Positions 52,226-60,891 of a stretch of 64,000 nucleotides of DNA are shown here, piece by piece. A model generated the notes under the pieces. The model saw only the letters and a program-made list of their open reading frames with translations. It did no database searches and was not told where the DNA came from. Location: the NCBI RefSeq assembly GCF_024734895.1, contig NZ_CP091430.1, positions 5,102,501 to 5,166,500 on the forward strand, given 5' to 3'. Within the stretch, counting starts at the first letter, position 1. Each line of letters opens with the position of its first letter. This DNA is from Paenibacillus spongiae. GTDB lineage: Bacteria > Bacillota > Bacilli > Paenibacillales > Paenibacillaceae. The translations under genes and the position numbers were made by a program.

Positions 52226-55197
52226 GGCGCACTCCCCTCGTATGGTTTGTTATGCGGCGGAACATGCATATCCGTCTCCGGGCCGAAGCCCAGCTCCTCC
52301 TGCTTGCGGACCATCTCCCGCTGCAGCGAGACCGCCGATTTCTCCAGCGCCTCCTGCGGCGCCATACGGCTAATAACCGTATTGTTCCAGGCGAAGTCCA
52401 TTTCGCGCCCCAGAAAGTAATATCCGGGCACATAAGGCATATTTTTGGCCCAGCGGGACTGTTCCGTCAGGACGGCCAAATCTTCGGAGGGCCATGGCAG
52501 CAGCTTCATCGCTTCGATATTGGCGGTATTCCATCGGTATTCGATTCCCGCGAACGATTCAATATCATTGGCGTATTGAGCCTGCACACCGGCAGATGTC
52601 CACCACTGCAGGAACGTCCATGCCCGCTCCTGATTCTCGCTGTTCTTCATGATCATCGCAGACTGGGTCGGCTGCATGGACCAGCGTGCCACCGATCCGT
52701 CAGGCTGTTTAATTCCCGGCAGAGGCGCCATCTTCCATCGTCCCATAATCTCCGGTGCCGCAACCTGCAGCTGGATATACGTATTGAAATCCGCTATTCC
52801 GATTGGAATATCGCCGAAGCGGAAGTGGTTGAAGAACGCCGGCACATCTTTGGGCAGATCGTACTTGCTGAACCAATCGGTCCACTGCTTGAATGCCGTG
52901 ATGGATGGGTTGTCATTCAGCTTCGCATTCATCCCGTCGGGCGTATAGAACTCCGTGCCATGCTGATAGAAGGGCATCGCGAACTCTTTGGCCGGATAGA
53001 AGAACGTCTTGCCGTTATCCTGCAGCGTCGGAAGCATCCGCATGACGTCTTCCCATGTATCGGGAGGCGTCAGGTTCAGCTGCTCCAGCACATCCGTGCG
53101 ATAGAACAAAGCCATGAACGATTGTGTCTCGGGCAAGGCATACGTGCCGCCGTCGAATTTGTAAGACCGCATGACGCCGGGATTAAACCGCTGCTCGACC
53201 TCGGCGAATCCATCGAACCGGGTCAAGTCCGCCGAAGCTCCGCGCATGGCGAAATCAACGGGCATCTCCATGCCTACGCCAAGCGCGACGTCAGGCTGAT
53301 CGCCAGCCGCATTGCCGAGCATCAGCACATTCGGATTCGGCATCAGGTTAACGTTCACTTTAATCCCTGTACTCGGGGTAAAGTCCTGCTCGATCTGCTT
53401 CTGGAGCAGGTCGACGTAGTCTCTGCCCCGCTGCACCCAGACGGTGATCGCGTCCTCTTCGTTCACGTCTTTCAAGTCATAGGTCTGGAAAAAGGTGCGC
53501 CCAAAGTTTACTGTGCTGTAGCGAATTCGGTCCCATGTACCCGGCTCCTTCAAGCCCGGCTTGGCCTCCGGAGAACGAACGACGATGTAATCGAGCTGAA
53601 GGGCTTGACTCTCCATCGGCTTCATCCATGTGCCCAGGCTCGCTTGAATGTCCGATAGCAGCTGCACTTTATTAGGAATTTCATTCACATCGTCCAACAG
53701 CTCTTCCAAATTATGGACTGCCGAGCTGATGGCCGTCGTCGGATCGGTCACATGCTGGTTCAAACCGTTAACGTAATCGCGGATCTTCTTCAAGTCTTCA
53801 ATAATCCGTGCAAGCTTCGTATCGATATCCGGATCATAGGTCTTGATTTCCCACGTGCGTCCCGTGTCGAGGTTCATCGATGAACCCATGCCGTAATTGC
53901 CGGTGATGATGCGGATATCCCGGTCAATGGCAGCGATCTCCTTCACCTTCTGCTGCAGTGCGATGACGGCCGGCTTGACCGTACTGGCGTCGGCGATAAG
54001 CCGAAGCCTGTGCGTACCCTTCGTGAGGTAGAAGCGGTAGGGCTGTCCGTCTGGGTCCGCGATCGTCCCGATTTCCAGATTGTCGTTGGCTTTCAAGGAA
54101 TAATGGAGCATCTCACGGAAGGGCACAGCCCCGTCAATCGTAAGGGTCCGGTAAGCATTCGCCTTGCCGTTATAACCTTGAAGATATTTGAGGTCGATGG
54201 CGTACAGGCCGTCTTCCGGCACCGCAATGTCCCACTCCACCCATTCGCCCGCCGTCTGCCACCGGTCTCCGCCCAGCGTGTTATAGACGAGCCGCCCCTT
54301 CGGGTCTGGAGATGCGTACGGCTCGGCAACGCTCTGCGTTTGGATGCCGATCGCGGACTTCGCGGCGAACCGCTCCGCCTCGAACAGCTCAAACCACTTC
54401 GGATCCTGCCCTCCGGCCAATCCTTCATAGGTCTTCCGGTAATCCGCATATGACGGTATTGGCTTCGATGCGGCGAATGTTAAGGCATGGATCGCCACCG
54501 GTTCTCTTCCTCCGGTCATCCGGATCGTATGGCGCCCTTTCGTGAGCGGCCATAATAACGGCTCCGAGGACACGCCATAATCGGCAGCCTGCCTGGTCCG
54601 CCATCCGGCGATTTCCTGCTGCACCGGACGAATTTCATTGCCGATCTGATTCTTGTCGTACGGCGTCTTGCCATCCTTCCAAGAGCGGTCGAGCACGATG
54701 CGCTCCGCTTCATCGAACGGGTACGCTCCATCAATCTGAATACCCCGCACGATCGAAGCGAAGCTGCCCTTCAGTGGAGCGTAATCGACGAACAGCTCAT
54801 AGAGTCCATCCTGAGACACATCGATTTCCCATTCCAGCCAGCCCGAAGCATTCTCCCATTCGATGACCGGCTCGCTCCGCTCTTCGTCTTCAACACGCCG
54901 AATGACCGCATCCGCCGATACCGCAGCGTAGTCGTAAGCCTGAATGGACACCGCACTATCGTCTGCCGGAATTTGCTTCAGCTCCGTGATGGAATCGCTC
55001 TTCAGCCATTGAATATAGGACAGAGGCGCTTCGTGATCAGTGGCAGCCGAATTCATCGGGATAGCGCTTACATCAATCGTTATAAAAGCTTCTTCGTCCT
55101 GCAGCCATCCGCGTCCGAATAGCAACAATCCGATGCCTAACAGCACGGCGCCCCATATAATAGCTATCAAGCCTCTGCGCGTCAGCCGCCTCTTCAT
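52222..55197 (-). CDS. membrane-anchored solute-binding protein with jelly-roll modules
   Basis: 991 residues from ATG 55197, which overlaps the ATPase-gene stop as ATGA. The N terminus is a membrane anchor (RGLIAIIWGAVLLGIGLLLF) without a lipobox Cys. Two carbohydrate-binding-like jelly rolls follow: EWENASGWLEWEIDVSQDGLYELFVDYAP (about 120-265) and GEWVEWDIAVPEDGLYAIDLKYLQG (about 270-430). A helical linker comes next, then a family-1 solute-binding fold from about residue 570 (GRDYVDLLQKQIEQDF, FYRTDVLEQLNLTPPDTWEDVM). Such binding proteins are usually about 430 residues; this fusion would give a sticky, tethered receptor. It serves the permeases directly downstream. Confidence 0.88.
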   Translation of the reverse strand: MKRRLTRRGLIAIIWGAVLLGIGLLLFGRGWLQDEEAFITIDVSAIPMNSAATDHEAPLSYIQWLKSDSITELKQIPADDSAVSIQAYDYAAVSADAVIRRVEDEERSEPVIEWENASGWLEWEIDVSQDGLYELFVDYAPLKGSFASIVRGIQIDGAYPFDEAERIVLDRSWKDGKTPYDKNQIGNEIRPVQQEIAGWRTRQAADYGVSSEPLLWPLTKGRHTIRMTGGREPVAIHALTFAASKPIPSYADYRKTYEGLAGGQDPKWFELFEAERFAAKSAIGIQTQSVAEPYASPDPKGRLVYNTLGGDRWQTAGEWVEWDIAVPEDGLYAIDLKYLQGYNGKANAYRTLTIDGAVPFREMLHYSLKANDNLEIGTIADPDGQPYRFYLTKGTHRLRLIADASTVKPAVIALQQKVKEIAAIDRDIRIITGNYGMGSSMNLDTGRTWEIKTYDPDIDTKLARIIEDLKKIRDYVNGLNQHVTDPTTAISSAVHNLEELLDDVNEIPNKVQLLSDIQASLGTWMKPMESQALQLDYIVVRSPEAKPGLKEPGTWDRIRYSTVNFGRTFFQTYDLKDVNEEDAITVWVQRGRDYVDLLQKQIEQDFTPSTGIKVNVNLMPNPNVLMLGNAAGDQPDVALGVGMEMPVDFAMRGASADLTRFDGFAEVEQRFNPGVMRSYKFDGGTYALPETQSFMALFYRTDVLEQLNLTPPDTWEDVMRMLPTLQDNGKTFFYPAKEFAMPFYQHGTEFYTPDGMNAKLNDNPSITAFKQWTDWFSKYDLPKDVPAFFNHFRFGDIPIGIADFNTYIQLQVAAPEIMGRWKMAPLPGIKQPDGSVARWSMQPTQSAMIMKNSENQERAWTFLQWWTSAGVQAQYANDIESFAGIEYRWNTANIEAMKLLPWPSEDLAVLTEQSRWAKNMPYVPGYYFLGREMDFAWNNTVISRMAPQEALEKSAVSLQREMVRKQEELGFGPETDMHVPPHNKPYEGSAP

Positions 55198-56324
55198 GCC
55201 CGTTCCCCCGGAACGCGCAGCGAATCGCCGTTCTCCCAGTCGAAGAAATGAGCTTTGTCCATTTGCAGCGCCAGCTTGATCGAGTCGCCTACTCTTATCG
55301 GCGTATGCGCCTCCGTCCGGGCAATCAGCGTCTCTTCGCCCACCTTCGCGTATAGATACGTATCGGAGCCCATCGGCTCCTTCATGTCCACCGACGCGCC
55401 GATCTGCCAATCCGCCCACCCTTCGGATGCATCATTCTCGCATACGACATGCTCCGGCCGGAGTCCGAGCACGATCTGCCTCAGGTTCGCTCCTGACGAT
55501 TCGAAGCGGGGATAATAGAATTCGGGAATGCGGAGCTTGAGACGCTTGGTCTCGAAATAATAGACGCCGTCCTGCGAAGCGACCGCCCCGTGCAGGAAAT
55601 TCATCTGAGGCGTGCCTATAAATCCGGCTACGAAGAGATTGCGTGGCTCGTCGTACAATTGCTGCGGTGGAGCTACCTGCTGAATCTTGCCGTCCTTCAT
55701 GACCACGATCCGCGTTCCCATCGTCATCGCTTCCGTCTGATCATGCGTCACGTAGACGAATGTCGTCTGCAGCTGACTATGCATCTTGATGATTTCCGTC
55801 CGCGTCTGCGTCCGCAGCTTTGCATCCAGATTGGACAGCGGTTCATCCATCAGGAACGCTTTCGGCTCGCGAACGAGCGCTCTCCCTAACGCGACCCTCT
55901 GCTTCTGGCCGCCTGAGAGCTGGTTTGGCTTCTTGCTCAGCAGATGGGAGATTTCCAGCATCTTCGCAGATCGGTTCACCCTCAGCTCGATCTCATGCTT
56001 CGCTACCTTGCGCAGCTGCAAGCCAAGCGCCATATTCTCGTAAACCGATAAATTCGGGTATAAGGCATAGTTTTGGAATACCATGGCAATATCCCGATCC
56101 TTCGGGGAGACGAAATTCGTGAACTTCCCATCGATGTAGATGTCTCCCTTCGACACCTCTTCAAGTCCCGCCAACATTCGGAGCGTCGTCGACTTTCCGC
56201 AGCCGGAAGGTCCGACCAGCACCAGAAATTCGCCGTCGGCAACGTCCAGATGGAAGTCATTAACCGATGGGACAGGCTCACCTTTGTAGTATTTATACAC
56301 ATGATGAAATTTGACATTCCCCAT
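55194..56324 (-). CDS. ABC transporter ATP-binding protein, UgpC/MsmK type
   Basis: 376 residues. Walker A GPSGCGKST, Q-loop VFQNYALYP, signature LSGGQKQRVALGRALV, Walker B AFLMDEPLSNLD and switch His in VTHDQTEA. The C-terminal regulatory TOBE/OB part is present (LGLRPEHVV). It hydrolyses ATP for sugar import and, as the only ATPase in this operon, probably serves both MalF/MalG pairs; MsmK-like ATPases often serve several importers. GGAGG precedes the ATG. Its stop overlaps the next gene by 4 bases. Confidence 0.95.
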   Translation of the reverse strand: MGNVKFHHVYKYYKGEPVPSVNDFHLDVADGEFLVLVGPSGCGKSTTLRMLAGLEEVSKGDIYIDGKFTNFVSPKDRDIAMVFQNYALYPNLSVYENMALGLQLRKVAKHEIELRVNRSAKMLEISHLLSKKPNQLSGGQKQRVALGRALVREPKAFLMDEPLSNLDAKLRTQTRTEIIKMHSQLQTTFVYVTHDQTEAMTMGTRIVVMKDGKIQQVAPPQQLYDEPRNLFVAGFIGTPQMNFLHGAVASQDGVYYFETKRLKLRIPEFYYPRFESSGANLRQIVLGLRPEHVVCENDASEGWADWQIGASVDMKEPMGSDTYLYAKVGEETLIARTEAHTPIRVGDSIKLALQMDKAHFFDWENGDSLRVPGERA

Positions 56325-56367
56325 AGTCCACGAGCCTCCAACACATATTGATCGCCTAATCGTCAGC

Positions 56368-57384
56368 TTATGCCGTTATGGCTTGCTTAACGAAATCGTT
56401 ATCGCGCTTTAAGCGCGATATCAGTTCCCCGTCCCACGATACGTCCATATGACGCAATGTGCCCAGAAACACGCCAAACACCGGTTCCAGCGATTGCGGA
56501 ATCAAGCGGTAGCTTTTCTTCATCCTATGCTCCAGCGTTTCGCTAAACGAATCCAGCAGCAGCTCGCCGATCCGCCAGGAGCCGCCCGCGTACCCGATTG
56601 GAATGGGCTCGTTGCCCATATCCATCCGGTCGCACACGGCCGTTACCTGACAGGCAAGCTTCCGGCCGGCTTGTTGAATAATCGCAATCGAGATGGGATC
56701 GCCCATGCGGGCGCATCTGGCGACGACCCGGCAGAGATTCGCAATCATATGGCGGTAACGGTCAGGCATAAATTGAAACGCTTGGTTCGCGATTGTACGA
56801 GAGGCGGGATTCATGTACGGGGCTTCACGGGGAAACTCGGTTATCCCCCATTCCCTGCAAATCTCCGCCGCAAGCATCGTCTCCTCTTCCCAGCCCTCCA
56901 AGTGCCGGAGTGCCGCACGCAGTCCGCATAGCCCGATCTCGTAACCGCTTCCATCATCACCGAGAATATCCCCTAATCCGCCGACCAGCATTGTTTCGCC
57001 TTGCCGGTTTCTGCCATAGGCGAACGATCCGGTACCGCTCAATGCGACAACACCCCATTCGCTGCACAGCGCCCCGACCAGCGCTACCGTCGGATCGTCC
57101 AAATATAATTTGGCGGCTGCCACTTCCCTCTGTGCTAGCGCTGACAGCAGCGCTTCATATTTGCCGAGCTGCGAATAAGAAACAAGCGAAATTTGGGAAC
57201 CTGCTAGACCGCTGCTGTCCATAGCCATCGTTACGGCTTGTTCGAAGGATTGAGCAGCTTGCTCATCAGGCAGATGATGGGTAGGTCCTCCGAGTCCCCA
57301 GCCCAGCAATTGGCCATCCTGAGTTTGAAGCAGGCATATCGTCTTGCTGCCTCCGCTCTCGATACTCATCATGATCTGCGACAA
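56368..57384 (-). CDS. BadF/BadG/BcrA/BcrD-type ATPase, N-acetylglucosamine kinase-like
   Basis: 338 residues. ASKHA fold: the phosphate-1 motif is SIESGGSKTICLL, the phosphate-2 segment VVALSGTGSFAYGRNRQG and the C-terminal adenosine motif IPIGYAGGSWRIGELLL. In the BadF family these enzymes are N-acetylglucosamine/glucosamine kinases. It should phosphorylate an imported amino sugar. The TTG start follows GGGGG at 6-7 bases. It lies between the SIS genes and the ATPase gene, which fits an amino-sugar route. Confidence 0.88.
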   Translation of the reverse strand: MSQIMMSIESGGSKTICLLQTQDGQLLGWGLGGPTHHLPDEQAAQSFEQAVTMAMDSSGLAGSQISLVSYSQLGKYEALLSALAQREVAAAKLYLDDPTVALVGALCSEWGVVALSGTGSFAYGRNRQGETMLVGGLGDILGDDGSGYEIGLCGLRAALRHLEGWEEETMLAAEICREWGITEFPREAPYMNPASRTIANQAFQFMPDRYRHMIANLCRVVARCARMGDPISIAIIQQAGRKLACQVTAVCDRMDMGNEPIPIGYAGGSWRIGELLLDSFSETLEHRMKKSYRLIPQSLEPVFGVFLGTLRHMDVSWDGELISRLKRDNDFVKQAITA

Positions 57385-57398
57385 TGCAATACCCCCAA

Positions 57399-58100
57399 TT
57401 AGTACCCCAGTTCTTGGAACCGCTTATTCGTCGCCTCGATCTGTTCCATTCCGCCCGGCATGCTGACACTCCGGTACACCGACGGCGCAATGCCCTTCGC
57501 CAGCAAACTCTCGATAAGCTGCGCGATGAAGCACCAGCTGACCACTGCCGAGGTTACGCCGGAAGTCGGCAATATCTTCTCCTCCATCCCTTCCGCTTCC
57601 AATGCCGCATCGCCCTTAAGCGTCATGATGTCCAGAACGTGCTCGCAGACCTCGAACAGCCGTTTCCCGCTCGGATGCAGCGACGGCGTCTGCGAGGTGT
57701 AGTCGACCGCGGTGAGCGCAACGGTTACGATACCGTGATCCCGCGCTTGCCGTGCCAGCTCGACGACGGAGGCCGCGCGTCCGGAGACGGAGCCGAGAAT
57801 AAGGATATCTCCCTTGCGAATCGGTGACGCAGGAATCGTAGCAGCAGCCGCATCCAGTTCCCCCTGCACGCCTTCGCCGGTAACGGGGGACATGTTCAGA
57901 TGTTTGAGCAATGCCAAGCCTCCCGATCGGTGGAACAATTCGTAGTTCAGCAGATGGCCGCGGTCATGAATGTATACGGAGCCGCCGGCCGCTACCGATT
58001 GCGCAGCGAGCTCGGCAACCCTGTTGATCATCTGCAGCTGTTCCTGTTCGATGGAATCAATTAACTGTCGGTATACAACTAAGAGTTCGTTAGCTAACAT
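57399..58100 (-). CDS. SIS domain-containing sugar-phosphate protein
   Basis: 233 residues from ATG 58100, with AAGGG upstream (an in-frame TTG at 58112 touches that site). The SIS fold shows AAGGSVYIHDRGHLLNYELFHRSGG and ILILGSVSGRAASVVELARQARDHG, with the SIS phosphate loop near SVSGRA. Similar to UPF0309-like sugar isomerase-domain proteins and to the next gene upstream. SIS proteins isomerise or deaminate sugar phosphates, or cleave MurNAc-6-P ethers. Here it would process the amino-sugar phosphate; the reaction is not determined. Confidence 0.85.
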   Translation of the reverse strand: MLANELLVVYRQLIDSIEQEQLQMINRVAELAAQSVAAGGSVYIHDRGHLLNYELFHRSGGLALLKHLNMSPVTGEGVQGELDAAAATIPASPIRKGDILILGSVSGRAASVVELARQARDHGIVTVALTAVDYTSQTPSLHPSGKRLFEVCEHVLDIMTLKGDAALEAEGMEEKILPTSGVTSAVVSWCFIAQLIESLLAKGIAPSVYRSVSMPGGMEQIEATNKRFQELGY

Positions 58101-58150
58101 AGTATGGATCAACCCTTCTGTTTACGAATGTAATGGCTTGGCTACACGCT

Positions 58151-58882
58151 TCACAAATAATGAATCTGATCCCGGTATTCGCTTAGCAATCTGGCGTTAT
58201 GCCGGTCTCCTTGATCGACATTCGCGCTCAGGAACACAGGTGCGGCATGACCGGCTTCGATCAACAGCTCGATCGTTCTGGCCATGACCGGATGAAGCAT
58301 GGCGATGCTCGTGATCGTCGATGTTGCAGCCGTCTTGACAGGCAGACCTTCAATGTCCAGGACGGCGTCTCCGGGCACCGAGCAGCAATCTAATACGAGG
58401 TCGGCCAGCTCGTGCAGCTTCTTTCCGCTCGGATGTCTGCTCTCTACGGATTCGGCATAGGCGACGCTGGTGACCGCCACCGTAGAGATACCGTTCTCTC
58501 TCGCATATTCGGCCATCTCAACCGGAACGATATTACGGCCGGATATGGAGCATATAATGAGCGTATCTCCGGATGTAATGGGCGATTCGCGCAATACGGC
58601 TTCCGCGACGCCGGCAATTCGCTCGAATCTCGTCGTACGTGTGACAGGCGGAGTTTCCAGCGTCAGCCCCGGAGCAAAGATCGGATTGATCAAGGCGAAG
58701 CCGCCGGCCCGATAGAACATTTCTTGAGCCATAATACTGGAATGGGAGCAGCCGAAGATATAGACCGAGTTTTTGCGGCTAATCGTCTGGGCCAACAGGG
58801 CTGCCGTCTTCTCCATTGCACCGCTTTGTGTCCGCTCGATTTGGTGCAGCTGCGATACAATCGCCTTCAAGTAATCCTCCAT
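58151..58882 (-). CDS. SIS domain-containing protein, UPF0309-like
   Basis: 243 residues. SIS features: NSVYIFGCSHSSIMAQEMFYRAGG and TLIICSISGRNIVPVEMAEYAREN, then HPSGKKLHELADLVLDCC. It is a paralog of the protein at 57399 and the first gene of the 16.4-kb operon. GAAGAGGTGA precedes the ATG by about 14 bases. The two SIS proteins may form a heteromer or act on two phospho-sugars. It is divergent from the DeoR gene. Confidence 0.87.
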   Translation of the reverse strand: MEDYLKAIVSQLHQIERTQSGAMEKTAALLAQTISRKNSVYIFGCSHSSIMAQEMFYRAGGFALINPIFAPGLTLETPPVTRTTRFERIAGVAEAVLRESPITSGDTLIICSISGRNIVPVEMAEYARENGISTVAVTSVAYAESVESRHPSGKKLHELADLVLDCCSVPGDAVLDIEGLPVKTAATSTITSIAMLHPVMARTIELLIEAGHAAPVFLSANVDQGDRHNARLLSEYRDQIHYL

Positions 58883-58913
58883 TACCCCATCTCGTCACCT
58901 CTTCCGTTAAACT

Positions 58914-59076
58914 TTCGAAAATAAAACAAATCGAAAGGTACATTTTCTTTTAAAAGGATGGTTTTGGTAATCCACACTAAAGATAATAGCAATAAAACCG
59001 ATTTTCGTAAATATTGTTTTCGAAATTCCGTTTATATATTTTTTTTCGAAGGTTCCATTTGGCTTTATCTTTCGAA
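58914..59076. promoter_or_regulatory. TTCGAA operator array, probable DeoR sites
   Basis: Perfect TTCGAA palindromes occur at 59019, 59045 and 59071, exactly 26 bases apart, and a fourth at 58914, 105 bases (about four steps) away. Degenerate forms (ATCGAA at 58930, TTCGTA at 59004) lie between. DeoR-family proteins bind regularly spaced repeats; this array lies between the DeoR gene and its likely target operon. Confidence 0.7.
58983..59011 (-). promoter_or_regulatory. putative promoter of the 16.4-kb transport operon
   Basis: Minus-strand TTTACG (59006-59011) and TATTAT (58983-58988) are 17 bases apart, about 100 bases ahead of the first SIS gene. The -35 overlaps a degenerate TTCGTA motif, compatible with repression. 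Confidence 0.5.
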
Positions 59077-59103
59077 TTTATTTATTTATTTTCCAGCTTA
59101 TGC

Positions 59104-59109
59104 TACAAT
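59104..59109 (+). promoter_or_regulatory. putative extended -10 of the DeoR gene
   Basis: TACAAT preceded by TGC (extended -10), with TTTATT 17 bases upstream. A TTCGAA site lies just upstream of that -35. Confidence 0.4.
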
Positions 59110-59184
59110 ATGAAAATGACAGTCGGAGAACCCCCGGTTGTTCACAGCTAGCTATTGCTTTCAATAAGTAAAAGAGGTGTCCGT

Positions 59185-59958
59185 ATGAAAACGTACCAGA
59201 GACGGCAGGAAATTTATCAGTTTATTTTCGATAGGAAAACCGTAAAGATATCGGAGCTGAAAGAGGTCTTTCACGTTTCGGAGGTAACCCTGCGCAGCGA
59301 TCTCGACTTTCTGGAGAGTGAAGAGAAGATTGAACGGCTTCATGGAGGCGCTGCCATCATCGAGAAGACGCCTCCGCAAGCGGAATCGGTTCTGCCCGAC
59401 ACCCCGCTGCTTGAGGCGAAGCTTGCGATCACCAAGAAAGCAGCCGAGCTGATCGTGCCAGGCGATACGATATTTCTCGATTCGAGCGCGACGAGCATCA
59501 TTCTGGCTTCCCAGTTGAATCCGGAGCTGAATATCACGGTCATTACGAACTCCTTGCCGATCATTAACCAATTGAAGCTTGCTCCCGGAATCCGGCTGTA
59601 TGCCATCCCGGGTCTATATAATCCGTCTACCAATTCGTTCAACGGACCGCTGGGAGAAGCCTTCATCAGCAATCTGAAGACGTCCAAAACGTTCATCTCG
59701 CCCAAAGGCATCATCGTGGAGGGGCTGAGGGATTTAACGGCGGACGAAGCCGCAATCCGCAAGGCGATGATTAACTCGACCAGAGAACCGATCGTGATCG
59801 TGGATCACAGCAAATTCGACCATTCGGAAACGCTGTTCCAAATATCCGATTTCAGTCCTATATCGACTGTCGTAACCGACCGGACACCTTCTCCGGTATT
59901 TGTCGACATCCTTCAAACGAGGAAAATTACGCTAATCACGACGGAAAGCGGCGCTTAA
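59185..59958 (+). CDS. DeoR/GlpR family transcriptional regulator
   Basis: 257 residues from ATG 59185, behind AAAGAGGTG. N-terminal helix-turn-helix RRQEIYQFIFDRKTVKISELKEVFHVSEVTLRSDLDFLE with LHGG following; C-terminal DeoRC sugar-phosphate-binding part with FLDSSATS, VITNSLPI and the IVDHSKFDHSETL segment. It is divergent from the amino-sugar-like operon and flanked by the TTCGAA array, so it probably represses that operon and itself until a sugar phosphate binds. The classical IXXXDXXG motif region is replaced by FISPKGI. Confidence 0.94.
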   Translation: MKTYQRRQEIYQFIFDRKTVKISELKEVFHVSEVTLRSDLDFLESEEKIERLHGGAAIIEKTPPQAESVLPDTPLLEAKLAITKKAAELIVPGDTIFLDSSATSIILASQLNPELNITVITNSLPIINQLKLAPGIRLYAIPGLYNPSTNSFNGPLGEAFISNLKTSKTFISPKGIIVEGLRDLTADEAAIRKAMINSTREPIVIVDHSKFDHSETLFQISDFSPISTVVTDRTPSPVFVDILQTRKITLITTESGA

Positions 59959-60112
59959 TGCTGCAGAAGAACTGCTCAGGCTAATGTCTTCCTCCCGCGG
60001 TTGATATCCGGCAGCAATGGCAGGCGCTGACGCTTCTTCTGAACGATTCGCCCTTCTCCGCCATAGCGCCCTAACATGACGCCGACAGGAATACGGTATA
60101 CGTCACGAAACG

Positions 60113-60302
60113 ATTATTGTTGTATATTCTGCAACTTTGCACGGGCTGAAGCGGTTGCAGCACCAATATTGTTGTATTTTCTACAACAATCTCTCCACTA
60201 TAAAGACTATTTCACGAAATCATATCCAGATTGTTGTATAACGTACAATAATTCGGCCCGATGGAGCAGAATAATGCAAAATTGTTGTAAGTTGTACAAC
60301 AC
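60113..60302. repeat. dispersed palindromic repeat, locus B
   Basis: Four units, each built on ATTGTTGTA...TACAACAAT or close variants, at about 60113, 60165, 60228 and 60279. TTGTTGTA starts at 60117, 60169, 60232 and 60283: spacing 52, 63 and 51. The second is near-perfect. They share sequence with locus A (41954-42092) and spacing with the hairpin cluster at 10355. Confidence 0.78.
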
Positions 60303-60304
60303 AT

Positions 60305-60370
60305 TCGCATGGGGTCGACCAACCGCCGACATGCGGTGAACCACCGCGCGCTGGAAGCTGCGCGCGGTGC
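60305..60370. repeat. GC-rich direct repeat, copy 1
   Basis: Begins with CGCATG and GGTCGACC and ends in a perfect 10-base hairpin CACCGCGCGC/GCGCGCGGTG. A diverged copy lies at 60646-60713. Confidence 0.6.
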
Positions 60371-60645
60371 GAAAATCTGCAAGGGCCGCTTAGAGCAGCA
60401 TTGCCAGGCAGTTAGGGCCGCTTGCTTTCGCGAATGAATTAGCTTCACACTGGAATTTATCCGGATACCCGCTTGAGCTCTTGAACAGACCGGTCGCCAT
60501 TGTTCAGAGAGATATTCAATTTCAACCGCCGGCTACCTTTCCTTGGTTCCATAAGGCAGTGCGAGTCACCGCCAGCCAAGGAAGGGTTTTTCCGCATCCC
60601 GTTTTTTTGGGAAATTCCCCGCAGATTCTACCGCATCTACCGCTT

Positions 60646-60713
60646 CCGCATGCGGTCGACCGACCGCCGTCATGCAGCGCAACGCGCTACCTTGGGAGCT
60701 GCGCGCTGCCGCT
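60646..60713. repeat. GC-rich direct repeat, copy 2
   Basis: Same order of elements as copy 1 (CGCATGCGGTCGACC, ACCGCCG, CATGC, then a GCGC-rich hairpin), with compensating changes in the hairpin arms (GCAGCGC/GCGCTGC), which suggests that the stem is maintained. Confidence 0.6.
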
Positions 60714-60891
60714 GCTAGGCTTGCTGTTATATTTACTATTCCCCCTCTCTCCCGATCATTCGTCCCCTCCGGCCGCTGTCCGCACTAGCATGTATCTATA
60801 GATTGCTTTATGTTAATCCTTAAATTGATTGGTGAATTCAACATATATCCAATGCACGAAATACAACTCATCAAGATAGGATGGTTCGTTC

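Larger units (their letters stand above)
58883..59184. other. divergent control region of the DeoR gene and transport operon
   Basis: 302 bases between the DeoR gene and the SIS-first operon, holding promoters for both directions and the TTCGAA operator array described separately. Confidence 0.7.
59959..60891. other. 933-bp non-coding region with palindromic and GC-rich repeats
   Basis: No supported gene. It holds four members of the TTGTTGTA repeat family (60113-60302) and two copies of a GC-rich element (60305-60370 and 60646-60713). The last 100 bases lead into the germinant-receptor operon; no clear promoter could be read. Confidence 0.7.

Noticed and set aside
52252-53658. 468-residue plus-strand frame
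   Set aside because: It is antisense to the large binding-protein gene, His/Arg-rich and matches no family; the opposite strand has clear domains.
60481-60801. 106-residue plus-strand frame
   Set aside because: It runs through a repeated GC-rich element, has no good ribosome-binding site and matches no family.
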